A DNA stretch of 64,000 bases from Betaproteobacteria bacterium HGW-Betaproteobacteria-9. GTDB taxonomy: Bacteria > Pseudomonadota > Gammaproteobacteria > Burkholderiales > Burkholderiaceae_C. The notes beneath the pieces are model-generated. The model worked only from the letters and a program-made list of their open reading frames with translations. It searched no databases and was not told the origin of the DNA. The stretch's first letter is position 1, and every line of letters starts with the position of its first letter. The translations under genes were made by a program, and so were the position numbers. The stretch lies in contig PHCC01000025.1 in assembly GCA_002842215.1 (NCBI GenBank), forward strand, positions 1 through 64,000, in the 5' to 3' direction. This document shows, in pieces, positions 29,287-37,958 of the stretch.

Positions 29287-30318
29287 ATGTTGTCGCCCTA
29301 CCGGTATCCGCTGGCCAGCCATGCGCTGTTTCACACACGGGATGTGGACCAGGCGCGCGAGGCGGTGGCTCGCGTGTTTTGCCCCCATGTGCTCCAGCCC
29401 TGTGGACCCATCGTGGTGCTCGACGCGCGCCACCACAGCGCGCCGGTGTTTCACGACGTCAGCCTCAACTACGTGCAGTACGGTCCGGCGGTCGACATCG
29501 AGCCGGGGCAGCTCGGCAGCTTCTACTTGCTGCAACTGCCCTTGCGTGGCAGTGCCGAGGTGCGTTGCGGCGGACAGCACGTCACGGCCGGGCAGGGCAT
29601 GGCCTCCCTGCCGTCCCCCAGCGAATACCTGAAGATGCGCTGGGCCGACGACAGCCCGCACCTGATCCTGCGCATTTCGCAAGGTGCCGTGGTGCGGCAG
29701 GTGGAGCAACTGGCGCAGACGGCCGTGCACCGGCCGCTCGTGTTCGGGCTGGGCCTGGCGATGGACACGCCGGCGCTGGCGCCACTGGCCGGTTTTGTGC
29801 GCTACCTGGCGGACACCCTGGAGGGGGACGGCGGGTTCGCCGGTTCCGCCATGGCTCAGCAGGCCGAGGCCTACCTGCTCAACGTGTTGCTGCTGCAGGC
29901 GCCCCACAACTACAGCGAGGCCTTGTGTGGGGACGCGCGCCGTCCGCTGCTGCCCCGCGTCGTGCGGCGGGCGCAGGACTTCATGCAGTCCAACGTGAAG
30001 CGGCCATTGACGCTCGCCGACCTGTGCGGTCATTTGCACGTGAACGCGCGCAGCCTGCAGCAGGCCTTCGTTGCCCACACCGGCGAGTCGCCCATGGTCT
30101 ATTGGCGCAACCTGCGCCTGGACAAGGTGCGTGAGGTGCTGCGCCGGGCCGCCAGCAAGGCGCCGGCCGGCGTCACGGTGACGCAGGTGGCCGCCGAGCA
30201 CGGTTTCCTGCACATGGGCCACTTCGCGGCGCAGTACCAGCGCCGCTTCGGCGAGCTCCCCGTGGAAACCCTGAAAACGCCGCGCGCTGTCATGCAGGGG
30301 TCAAGTCTGCGCGCCTGA
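29287..30318 (+). CDS. AraC-family transcriptional regulator
   Basis: A 343-residue regulator. An AraC-type N-terminal sensing domain (about residues 40-210; YYLLQLPLRG-like FYLLQLPLRGSAEVRCGG) precedes a C-terminal two-helix-turn-helix DNA-binding domain (RRPLTLADLCGHLHVNARSLQQAFVAHTGESPMVYWRNLRLDKVREVLRR ... VTQVAAEHGFLHMGHFAAQYQRRFGELP). It is divergent from the SDR, with 193 bases between the starts, and probably activates the monooxygenase operon in response to its substrate. Confidence 0.88.
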   Translation: MLSPYRYPLASHALFHTRDVDQAREAVARVFCPHVLQPCGPIVVLDARHHSAPVFHDVSLNYVQYGPAVDIEPGQLGSFYLLQLPLRGSAEVRCGGQHVTAGQGMASLPSPSEYLKMRWADDSPHLILRISQGAVVRQVEQLAQTAVHRPLVFGLGLAMDTPALAPLAGFVRYLADTLEGDGGFAGSAMAQQAEAYLLNVLLLQAPHNYSEALCGDARRPLLPRVVRRAQDFMQSNVKRPLTLADLCGHLHVNARSLQQAFVAHTGESPMVYWRNLRLDKVREVLRRAASKAPAGVTVTQVAAEHGFLHMGHFAAQYQRRFGELPVETLKTPRAVMQGSSLRA

Positions 30319-30355
30319 GCGCATTACAGTTGGCGCTCCCTGGTTGAGGAGTTCC

Positions 30356-32179
30356 ATGAGTCTGCGTCCCACCCTTGATTTTTTGCTCCACCAGTGGCTC
30401 GGTGTCGCGTCGCTGCAGTCGCGCGAACGTTTTGCCGACCACAGCCGCGAAACCTTTGACGCCGTGCTCGACACCTGCGAGCGCATCGCACGCGAGAAGT
30501 ACGCGCCCTTCAACCGCCTGGTGGACACGCAGGAGCCGCGGTTCGACGGCGAGCGCGTGATCCTGCCGCAGGCCACGCACGACGCGCAGAAGGCCTACGC
30601 CGAGAGCGGCATGTTGAGCGCCGCGCAGGACTACGAAGTGGGCGGCATGCAACTGCCCTACACGGTGGAGGCTTCGGCCAACGCCTTCTTCGCCATGGCC
30701 TCGGTCAGCATCGGCAGCGGCATGCTCACCACGGGCAACGCCAACCTGCTGATGAAGCACGGCACCGAGGTGCAGAAGCGCGTGTTCGCGCTCAACGAGT
30801 TCAATGGCCGCTTCTCAGGAACGATGTGTCTGAGCGAACCGCAGGCCGGTTCTTCGCTCAGCGACGTGATGACGCGGGCGCTGCCGGACGGCGATGGCTT
30901 TGAGAGCGACCCGCTCGGCCCGCGCTACCGCCTCAAGGGCAACAAGATGTGGATCTCGGCCGGCGAACACGAGCTGACCGAGAACATCATCCACCTCGTG
31001 CTGGCCAAGATCCCTGATGCCGAGGGCAAGCTCATCCCCGGCGTCAGAGGCATCTCGCTGTTCATCGTGCCCAAGAAACTGGTGGACACCGAAGGCCAGC
31101 TGACCGGTGAACGCAACGACGTGGCGCTCGCGGGCCTGAACCACAAGTGCGGCTGGCGCGGCACCACCAACACGCTGCTGAATTTCGGCGAAGGCAAGTA
31201 CCCGGTCAAAGGTGAAGCCGGCGCGGTGGGCTACCTCGTCGGCCAGCCCGGCAAGGGACTGCAGTGCATGTTCCACATGATGAACGAGGCCCGCATCGGT
31301 GTCGGCATGGCGGCTACCATGCTGGGCATGGCGGGTTACCACGCGTCGCTGGACTACGCGAAGAACCGGCCGCAGGGCCGGCCTGTTTCAACGGGCGGAA
31401 AAGACGCGGCTGCACCGCAGGTGCGCATCATCGAACACGCGGACGTGAAGCGCATGTTGCTGGCGCAGAAGAGCTACTGCGAAGGCGCGCTGGCGCTGGA
31501 GCTGTATTGCGCGCGCCTGGTGGACGAACAGCACACCGGTGCGCCGGCGGAGGCCGACGATGCGCGCCTGCTGCTGGAGGTGCTGACACCCATCGCCAAG
31601 AGCTGGCCCAGCGAGTGGTGCCTGGAGGCCAACTCGCTGGCGATCCAGATTCACGGCGGCTACGGTTACACACGCGACTTCCCGGTGGAGCAGTACTGGC
31701 GCGACAACCGCCTCAACATGATCCACGAGGGCACGCACGGCATCCAGGGCATGGACCTGCTGGGCCGCAAGGTGCTGATGGAAAACGGCAAGGGCCTGCA
31801 GCTGCTGGCCGGCCGCATCAACGCCACCATTCAACGCGCGATCCAGTTGCCCGAACTCGCGGCGCACGCCAACGCGCTGGGCCAGGCGCTGGCGCAGGTC
31901 GGGGCGGCCACGAAAGCCGCCTGGGCCACCGGCGACCCTGGCCATGCGCTGGCCAACGCCGTGCCCTACCTGCAGGCCTTTGGCCACACCGTGCTGGCCT
32001 GGATCTGGCTCGACGTGGCGCTCGCGGCGCAGGCCTCGGCCGAATCGCCTGCGCGCACCGGGCGCCTGGGCGCCATGCGTTATTTTTTCCACTACGAACT
32101 GCCGAAAACCGGCGCCTGGCTGCAGGTGGTGAGCGCGCGCGACCAGACCTGCGCCAGCCTGCCCGAAGCCGCTTTCTGA
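30356..32179 (+). CDS. Acyl-CoA dehydrogenase with C-terminal extension (DmdC/FadE-like)
   Basis: A 607-residue FAD-dependent dehydrogenase introducing the alpha,beta double bond in an acyl-CoA. Visible: SGTMCLSEPQAGSSLSDVMTRA (FAD-binding region), HMMNEARIGVGMAATMLG, IHGGYGYTRDFPVEQYWRDNRLNMIHEGTHGIQGMDLLGRK with the catalytic Glu in HEGTHGIQ, and a C-terminal domain of about 130 residues found in 3-methylmercaptopropionyl-CoA dehydrogenases. The ATG at 30356 follows TTGAGGAG. It heads a gene run to 39474. Confidence 0.92.
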   Translation: MSLRPTLDFLLHQWLGVASLQSRERFADHSRETFDAVLDTCERIAREKYAPFNRLVDTQEPRFDGERVILPQATHDAQKAYAESGMLSAAQDYEVGGMQLPYTVEASANAFFAMASVSIGSGMLTTGNANLLMKHGTEVQKRVFALNEFNGRFSGTMCLSEPQAGSSLSDVMTRALPDGDGFESDPLGPRYRLKGNKMWISAGEHELTENIIHLVLAKIPDAEGKLIPGVRGISLFIVPKKLVDTEGQLTGERNDVALAGLNHKCGWRGTTNTLLNFGEGKYPVKGEAGAVGYLVGQPGKGLQCMFHMMNEARIGVGMAATMLGMAGYHASLDYAKNRPQGRPVSTGGKDAAAPQVRIIEHADVKRMLLAQKSYCEGALALELYCARLVDEQHTGAPAEADDARLLLEVLTPIAKSWPSEWCLEANSLAIQIHGGYGYTRDFPVEQYWRDNRLNMIHEGTHGIQGMDLLGRKVLMENGKGLQLLAGRINATIQRAIQLPELAAHANALGQALAQVGAATKAAWATGDPGHALANAVPYLQAFGHTVLAWIWLDVALAAQASAESPARTGRLGAMRYFFHYELPKTGAWLQVVSARDQTCASLPEAAF

Positions 32180-32203
32180 ACAACCACCCACAGGAGACAC
32201 CTT

Positions 32204-32995
32204 ATGACCCGAAACATTCAGCAACTCTTCGATCTCAAAGGCAAGACGGCGCTCGTCACCGGCGGCTCGCGTGGCCTCGGCCTGCAGATGGCCCACGCGC
32301 TGGGCGAGGCCGGGGCGCGTGTGGTGATCAGCTCGCGCAAGGCCACCGACCTCGAAGAGGCCACGGCCGAGCTGCAGGCCGCCGGCATCGACGCGCGCTG
32401 GATCGCCGCCGACTGCTCGCTCGAAGAAGACATCCGCCGCCTCACCAGCGAAACCCTGCAGCGCGTGGGCGAGGTGGACATCCTGATCAACAACGCCGGC
32501 GCCGCCTGGGGCGCACCGGCCGAAGACCACCCGCTCGAAGCCTGGGACAAGGTGATGAACCTCAACGTGCGCAGCTACTTTTTGCTGAGCCAGCTGATCG
32601 CCAAGGCGAGCATGATTCCGCGCCGCGCGGGCAGCATCATCAACACCGCCAGCATCGCCGGCCTGGGCGGAAACCCCTCGGGCATGAAGACGATTGCTTA
32701 CAACACCTCCAAGGGTGCGGTGATCAACTTCACCCGTGCGCTGGCCGCCGAGTGGGGCGAACATGGCATCCGCGTCAACGCCATCTGCCCGGGCTTCTTC
32801 CCGAGCAAGATGACGCAGGGAACGCTCAAGGCCATGGGCGAAGAGAAGCTGGCTTCGCACGCGCCCCTGCGCCGCCTGGGCGACGACGAGGACCTGAAGG
32901 GCCTGACCGTGCTCTACGCGTCGGATGCCGGCAAACACATCACGGGGCAATGGCTGGCCGTCGATGGCGGTGTTTCGGTCATCACAGGAGGTTGA
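32204..32995 (+). CDS. Short-chain dehydrogenase, gluconate/3-ketoacyl-type
   Basis: A 263-residue classical SDR: cofactor loop VTGGSRGLGLQMA, NNAG (INNAGAAWG), catalytic Ser and YxxxK in NTASIAGLGGNPSGMKTIAYNTSKGAV, and the C-terminal QWLAVDGGVSVITGG. It probably acts as a 3-hydroxyacyl-CoA dehydrogenase in the acyl-CoA pathway encoded around it. It follows the acyl-CoA dehydrogenase after 24 bases with CAGGAGAC as ribosome-binding site. Confidence 0.88.
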   Translation: MTRNIQQLFDLKGKTALVTGGSRGLGLQMAHALGEAGARVVISSRKATDLEEATAELQAAGIDARWIAADCSLEEDIRRLTSETLQRVGEVDILINNAGAAWGAPAEDHPLEAWDKVMNLNVRSYFLLSQLIAKASMIPRRAGSIINTASIAGLGGNPSGMKTIAYNTSKGAVINFTRALAAEWGEHGIRVNAICPGFFPSKMTQGTLKAMGEEKLASHAPLRRLGDDEDLKGLTVLYASDAGKHITGQWLAVDGGVSVITGG

Positions 32996-33421
32996 GTGGA
33001 GTTCTCGGTTCACATTCCTTTCGTCGAGTTGCTCGGCTTCGAACTGCAAAAGTTCGAAGGCGGCGAGGCGGAGATCGCGTTCGCGCCGAAGCCCGAGCAT
33101 CAGAACTCGTTCAACGTGGTGCACGGCGGCGCGAGCATGACGCTGCTCGACGTGGTGATGGCCCACGCCGCGCGTTCGGTGGAGCCGGCCATGGGTTGCG
33201 TCACCATCGAGATGAAGACCAGCTTCATGCGCGCGGCCAAAGGCCCGCTGCTCGCCAAGGGCAAGCTGCTGCACCGCACCGCCACCATGGCCTTCACCGA
33301 AGGCAGCATCTTCGATGCCGAAGGCAAGCTCTGCGCGCACGCCACCGGCACCTTCAAGTTTGTGCCGCGCCTGCCGGTGGGCAAGACCACCAACGCGCTG
33401 AACACCCTCAGGACCGACTGA
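32996..33421 (+). CDS. PaaI-family hotdog thioesterase (second copy)
   Basis: A 141-residue hotdog-fold thioesterase (FNVVHGGASMTLLDVVMAHAARSV; IEMKTSFMRAAKG). Start GTG 32996 immediately follows the stop of the SDR, with CAGGAGG as ribosome-binding site; its own stop overlaps the next start (TGATG). It likely releases CoA from pathway products. Confidence 0.85.
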   Translation: MEFSVHIPFVELLGFELQKFEGGEAEIAFAPKPEHQNSFNVVHGGASMTLLDVVMAHAARSVEPAMGCVTIEMKTSFMRAAKGPLLAKGKLLHRTATMAFTEGSIFDAEGKLCAHATGTFKFVPRLPVGKTTNALNTLRTD

Positions 33422-34218
33422 TGACGTCCACCCACACGCCCGTCGCCTTTGTCACCGGTGCCGCCCGCGGCATCGGCCTGGCCATCGCCCGCTGGTTCTT
33501 CCACCAGGGCTACCGTGTCGCCGTGATCGACAACGACGTGCCGACACTGACCGCCACCGAAGCCACACTGCGTCAGGAACTGGGAGCGCGTGCCGACCAC
33601 CTGCTGGTGATCCACGGCGACGTGTCCGACCCGGCGCAGGTGACCGCCGCCGTGCAGCGCATCGAAGCCGCCTTCGGCCGCATCGATGCGCTGGTCAACA
33701 ACGCCGGTGTCGCCACCTTCAAGCCGATTGGCGAGACCACGTTCGATGAATGGCGCTGGGTGATGGCGACCAACCTCGATGGCCCCTTTCTCTGCACCCA
33801 GGCCTGTGCGCCGCTGATGCTGAAGAACGGCGGGGGTGCGGTGGTCAACATCGCTTCCATCTCGGGCCTTCGCGCCAGCACGCTGCGCGTGGCCTACGGC
33901 ACCTCCAAGGCGGCGCTGATCCACCTCACCAAACAGCAGGCTGTGGAGTACGGCAACGCCGGCATCCGCGTCAACGCGATCGCGCCCGGCCCGGTCGAGA
34001 CCGAGATGGCGAAGAAGGTGCACACACCCGCCATCCGGGCCGACTACCACGACACCATTCCGCTCGCGCGGTACGGCAGCATGGAAGAGATCGCCAACGC
34101 GGTCGGCTTCCTGTGCAGCCCGGAAGCGAGCTACATCAACGGCCAGGTGCTGGCGGTCGACGGCGGCTTCGATGCCGCTGGCGTCGGCCTGCCCACCCTG
34201 CGCCGTCCTCTTGCCTGA
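33421..34218 (+). CDS. Short-chain dehydrogenase
   Basis: A 265-residue classical SDR with VTGAARGIGLAIA, NNAGVATF, the catalytic NIASISGLRASTLRVAYGTSKAAL and a C-terminal GQVLAVDGGFDAAG. The ATG at 33421 overlaps the thioesterase stop. Together with the neighbouring SDR it offers two hydroxyacyl or alcohol oxidation steps. A long open frame from 31264 in the same phase is accidental, running antisense-free through the two upstream genes in another frame. Confidence 0.88.
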   Translation: MTSTHTPVAFVTGAARGIGLAIARWFFHQGYRVAVIDNDVPTLTATEATLRQELGARADHLLVIHGDVSDPAQVTAAVQRIEAAFGRIDALVNNAGVATFKPIGETTFDEWRWVMATNLDGPFLCTQACAPLMLKNGGGAVVNIASISGLRASTLRVAYGTSKAALIHLTKQQAVEYGNAGIRVNAIAPGPVETEMAKKVHTPAIRADYHDTIPLARYGSMEEIANAVGFLCSPEASYINGQVLAVDGGFDAAGVGLPTLRRPLA

Positions 34219-34241
34219 ACACCACCCCGGAGACATTCCCC

Positions 34242-35255
34242 ATGCCCAGCAACCAACAGATCCTGCTCGACAACCGCCCGCAAGGCGAAGCCACCGTCGG
34301 CAACTTCAAGCTCGTGACCACCGAGACGCCCGCCCTGTCCGAAGGCCAGGTGCTGGTGAAACACCATTACCTGAGCCTGGACCCCTACATGCGTGGCCGC
34401 ATGAACGACAGCAAAAGCTACGCGGCGTCACAGCCGCTGGGCGAGGTCATGATCGGCGGCACCGTGGGCGAAGTGGTGGAGTCGAAGCACCCCAAATTCA
34501 AAGCCGGCGACCAGGTGGTCGGCATGGGTGGCTGGCAACAATACAGCGTGGTCGATGCCACGCAGCCCGGCGCGTTGCGCAAGGTGGACACCACGCACGT
34601 GCCGCTGTCCTACTACCTCGGCGCGGTCGGCATGCCGGGCGTGACCGCCTGGTACGGCCTAGTCAAGATCATCAACCCCAAGGCCGGTGACACGGTGGTC
34701 ATCAGCGCCGCCACGGGCGCGGTCGGCAGTGCCTACGGCGCGCTGGCCAAGGCGCGCGGTTGCCGCGCGGTGGGCATCGCGGGCGGCCCCGAAAAATGCA
34801 AGTACGCGGTCGAAGAGCTGGGCTTTGACGCCTGCATCGACTACAAGCAACACAAGGACATGTACTCGCTGGCGAAGGCGCTCAAGGAAGCCTGCCCGAA
34901 CGGCATCGACGGCTATTTCGAGAACGTCGGCGGCATGATTCTGGACGCCGTGCTGCTGCGCATGAACGCCTTTGGCCGCATTGCGGTCTGCGGGATGATC
35001 GCCGGCTACGACGGTGCTCCGCTGCCGTTGACCAACCCGGCGCTGATCCTGGTGAACCGCCTGAAGATTGAAGGCTTCATCGTCAGCGAACACATGGAAG
35101 TCTGGCCCGAGGCGCTGACCGAGCTGGGTACGCTGGTCGCCACCGGCAAGCTGCGTCCGCGCGAGACGGTTGCGCAAGGCATCAAGAACGCGCCCGAAGC
35201 TTTCCTGGGTCTGCTCAAGGGCAAGAATTTCGGCAAGCAACTCGTGAAGCTGTAA
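34242..35255 (+). CDS. NADP-dependent medium-chain oxidoreductase (zinc-independent, CurA/PTGR-like)
   Basis: A 337-residue MDR superfamily enzyme lacking zinc ligands: LSLDPYMRGRMND, VPLSYYLGAVGMPGVTAWYGL, AATGAVGSAYGALAKARGCRAVGIAGG (NADPH binding) and DGYFENVGGMILDAVLLRMNAFGRIAVCGMI are the signatures of prostaglandin reductase/curcumin reductase-like enzymes. It likely reduces an alpha,beta-unsaturated carbonyl. Its end is followed by a repeat element. Confidence 0.9.
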   Translation: MPSNQQILLDNRPQGEATVGNFKLVTTETPALSEGQVLVKHHYLSLDPYMRGRMNDSKSYAASQPLGEVMIGGTVGEVVESKHPKFKAGDQVVGMGGWQQYSVVDATQPGALRKVDTTHVPLSYYLGAVGMPGVTAWYGLVKIINPKAGDTVVISAATGAVGSAYGALAKARGCRAVGIAGGPEKCKYAVEELGFDACIDYKQHKDMYSLAKALKEACPNGIDGYFENVGGMILDAVLLRMNAFGRIAVCGMIAGYDGAPLPLTNPALILVNRLKIEGFIVSEHMEVWPEALTELGTLVATGKLRPRETVAQGIKNAPEAFLGLLKGKNFGKQLVKL

Positions 35256-35256
35256 C

Positions 35257-35327
35257 ACCCCCGCCGCGCTGCGCGCGACCCCCTCAAGGGGGCGCCGCTG
35301 GCGGCCCGGAAAAGCCGGTTCCGCGGC
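35257..35327. repeat. GC-rich intergenic repeat, copy 5
   Basis: CCCCCGCCGCGCTGCGCGCG followed by CCCCCTCAAGGGGG and GGCCCGGAAAAGCCGGTTCC. Nearly identical in its first half to copy 2 at 14139. It begins two bases after the stop of the reductase gene. Confidence 0.75.
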
Positions 35328-35367
35328 GGCCTGGGTTGAGTACACCGCTTCTGTTTGAGGAGTTTTC

Positions 35368-37008
35368 ATGAGTGCTACCCATGAAGTGTTCAATCAGGTG
35401 GAACCGCTGGTTGACTACAACCTGTTTGCTGGAAATCAGGCGCTCGGTGCGGCACTGAAGTTCAACGCGCCCGCGCTGGACACGGCCCACCTGCATGCGT
35501 TGGGCTCTACGCTGGGCAGCGCCGAGATGCAGGCCCACGCGCGGCTCGCCAATGTGTTCACGCCGCAGCTCAAGAGCCACGACCGTTTTGGGCACCGCAT
35601 CGACCAGGTGGAGTTTCATCCGAGCTACCACGCGCTGATGACGGCTGCGACGGCGGCGGGGCTGCATGGCACGCCTTGGGGTGAGGGTGCAGCGAGTCCA
35701 CACCTGTCCCGCGCCGCCGGCTTCATGCTCTTCACCGAGCTGGAACCGTCCATGCTGTGCCCCATCTCCATGAGCTACGCGGTCACGCCCGCGCTGCGCG
35801 ACAACCCCGCCATCTACACCGACTGGGCGCCGCAGCTCACCAGCCGCGCCTACGACCCAGCGCTCAAGCTCTGGAAAGACAAGGCCGGCGTGACCATGGG
35901 CATGGGCATGACCGAGAAGCAGGGCGGCTCGGACGTGCGCGCAAACACGACGCAGGCGGTGCCCGCTGGCAGCGATCACTGGGGCCAGCGCTTCAGCGTC
36001 ACCGGCCACAAGTGGTTCTTCTCGGCGCCCATGTGCGACGCCTTCCTGATCCTGGCGCAGACGCCGGGCGGGCTCTCCTGTCTGTTTCTGCCGCGGATGC
36101 TGCCCGATGGAACGCTGAACCCGCTCTTCATCCAGCGCCTGAAAGACAAACTCGGCAACAAGGCCAACGCCAGTTCCGAGGTGGAGTTCGCGGGCGCCAC
36201 CGCCTGGCTGGTGGGCGAAGAGGGCCGCGGCGTGCCGCAGATCCTGGCCATGGGAACGATGACGCGGCTGGACTGCGCGCTCGGCACCAGCGGGCTGATG
36301 CGGCAGGCGCTCTCCATCGCGCTCAACCACACGTCGCAGCGTATGGCGTTTGGCAAGAAGCTGATCGACCAGCCGCTGATGAAGAACGTGCTGGCCGATC
36401 TGGCGCTGGAGTCCGAGGCGTCCACGGCGTTGGCTTTGCGCCTGGCGCGCAGCTTCGACCGCACGGGCGATGCGCAGGAGCAGGCCATGCAGCGCCTGCT
36501 CACGCCCGTGGCCAAGTTCTGGATCTGCAAGCGCGGCAGCCACTTCGCCGAAGAAGCCATGGAATGCCTGGGCGGCAACGGCTATGTGGAAGAGGGCGGC
36601 GAAGGCATCATGGCGCGCATCTACCGCGAGATGCCGGTGAACTCGATCTGGGAAGGCGCGGGCAACATCATGGCGCTGGACCTGCTGCGCGCCCTGCGCA
36701 AGGCCGATGCCGCCGCCGCGCTCGCCCACGAACTGGCCCCCGCCAAAGGCATGCATGCGGCACTGGACCACATGGCCGCGAGCCTGCCCACCCGCGTCGA
36801 ACAGATGGCCACCGAAATGGAAGCGCGCCGACTGGCGCAGGACGTGGCGCTCGCCGTGCAGGCCGCGCTGCTGGCGCAGACCGCGCCGGCCGCCGTGTTC
36901 AGCGCCTTCTGCGATTCGCGGCTGGCGGGCCATTGGGGTCACAGCTTTGGCTCGCTGGGTGCGGGCGTTGACTTCGATGCCATCATTCAAAGAGCCCAAC
37001 CGCGCTGA
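35368..37008 (+). CDS. Acyl-CoA dehydrogenase, AidB/isovaleryl-CoA dehydrogenase-like
   Basis: A 546-residue AidB-type acyl-CoA dehydrogenase. The long N-terminal domain (VDYNLFAGNQALGAALKF; HPSYHALM) is typical of AidB. The core has GMGMTEKQGGSDVRANTT, TGHKWFFSAPMCDAFLILAQT and GTMTRLDCALGTSGLMRQAL; the C-terminal catalytic region is MPVNSIWEGAGNIMALDLLRAL. Some relatives bind DNA and protect against alkylation, but the operon context argues for a catabolic role here. Confidence 0.9.
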   Translation: MSATHEVFNQVEPLVDYNLFAGNQALGAALKFNAPALDTAHLHALGSTLGSAEMQAHARLANVFTPQLKSHDRFGHRIDQVEFHPSYHALMTAATAAGLHGTPWGEGAASPHLSRAAGFMLFTELEPSMLCPISMSYAVTPALRDNPAIYTDWAPQLTSRAYDPALKLWKDKAGVTMGMGMTEKQGGSDVRANTTQAVPAGSDHWGQRFSVTGHKWFFSAPMCDAFLILAQTPGGLSCLFLPRMLPDGTLNPLFIQRLKDKLGNKANASSEVEFAGATAWLVGEEGRGVPQILAMGTMTRLDCALGTSGLMRQALSIALNHTSQRMAFGKKLIDQPLMKNVLADLALESEASTALALRLARSFDRTGDAQEQAMQRLLTPVAKFWICKRGSHFAEEAMECLGGNGYVEEGGEGIMARIYREMPVNSIWEGAGNIMALDLLRALRKADAAAALAHELAPAKGMHAALDHMAASLPTRVEQMATEMEARRLAQDVALAVQAALLAQTAPAAVFSAFCDSRLAGHWGHSFGSLGAGVDFDAIIQRAQPR

Positions 37009-37022
37009 ATTCTGGAGACCCC

Positions 37023-37958
37023 ATGTCTGACCTGATCCTGCACCACTACCCCATGTCGCCCTTCTCGGAAAAGGTGCGGCTGATCCTGGGCCACAAGCAA
37101 CTGGCCTGGCAGAGCGTGCTGATTCCCAGCGTGATGCCCAAGCCCGACGTGGTGGCGCTCACCGGCGGTTACCGTCGCACGCCGTTCCTGCAGATCGGTG
37201 CCGACATCTATTGCGACACCGCGCTGATCTGCGACGTGCTTGAACACCGCCAGCCCGCACCCCCGCTCTACCCCGAGCACAACAAGGGCATCGCACGCGT
37301 GCTGGCCCAGTGGGCCGACAGCACGATGTTCTGGGCCGCCATGGCCTATACCCTCAGCCCCAAGGGCGCAGCGGCCTTGTTTGCCAACCAGCCGCCCGAA
37401 GTGGGCCAGGCCTTCGCGGCCGACCGCGGTGCCATGCGCGGAGGCATGACCAGCCTGCGCCCTGGCGACGCCACGGCCGCGTACCGCAGCTACCTGCGCC
37501 GCCTGGCCAACATGCTGCACGAGCAGCCGTTCCTGCTGGGCGCGGCACCCTGCGTGGCCGACTTCGCCGCCTACCACCCGCTGTGGTTCACGCGCGTTAT
37601 CAACCCGGGCATGGCCGGTATCCTGGACGCCACGCCCGATGTGCTGGCCTGGATGGACCGCATGGCCGCCTTCGGCCATGGCCACCTGGCCAAGCTGTCG
37701 TCCACCGAGGCCATCGCCATCGCGGCCGCGGCCGAGCCGGCCCCCCTGCACGACGAAGCCTTTCAGGACGAACACGGCATACCGCTGGGCAGCCGCGTCA
37801 CCGTGGCGGCCGAGAGCTTCGGCCAGGAACCCACCGAAGGCATCCTGCGCGCGGCCTCGCGCACGCACTACACGCTGGAGCGCAGCGACGAACGCGCCGG
37901 CCGGCTGCATGTGCATTTCCCGCGCATCGGCTTTGTGCTCCGGGAAGTGCGCGCTTGA
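37023..37958 (+). CDS. Glutathione S-transferase family protein with C-terminal extension
   Basis: A 311-residue protein. Residues 1-80 form a thioredoxin-like GST N-terminal domain (LILHHYPMSPFSEKVRLILGHKQLAW; GGYRRTPFLQIGADIYCDTALICDVLE). A helical C-terminal domain follows to about residue 215 (QPFLLGAAPCVADFAAYHPLW). About 90 more residues (EHGIPLGSRVTVAAESFGQEPTEG ... RLHVHFPRIGFVLREV) resemble a small beta domain that usual GSTs lack. Role in the acyl-CoA operon unknown. Confidence 0.85.
   Translation: MSDLILHHYPMSPFSEKVRLILGHKQLAWQSVLIPSVMPKPDVVALTGGYRRTPFLQIGADIYCDTALICDVLEHRQPAPPLYPEHNKGIARVLAQWADSTMFWAAMAYTLSPKGAAALFANQPPEVGQAFAADRGAMRGGMTSLRPGDATAAYRSYLRRLANMLHEQPFLLGAAPCVADFAAYHPLWFTRVINPGMAGILDATPDVLAWMDRMAAFGHGHLAKLSSTEAIAIAAAAEPAPLHDEAFQDEHGIPLGSRVTVAAESFGQEPTEGILRAASRTHYTLERSDERAGRLHVHFPRIGFVLREVRA

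Noticed and set aside
31264..34218. A 984-codon plus-strand open frame as one giant protein
   Set aside because: Only its last 265 codons (from 33421) encode an SDR; the rest is an out-of-frame reading of the acyl-CoA dehydrogenase, SDR and thioesterase genes.
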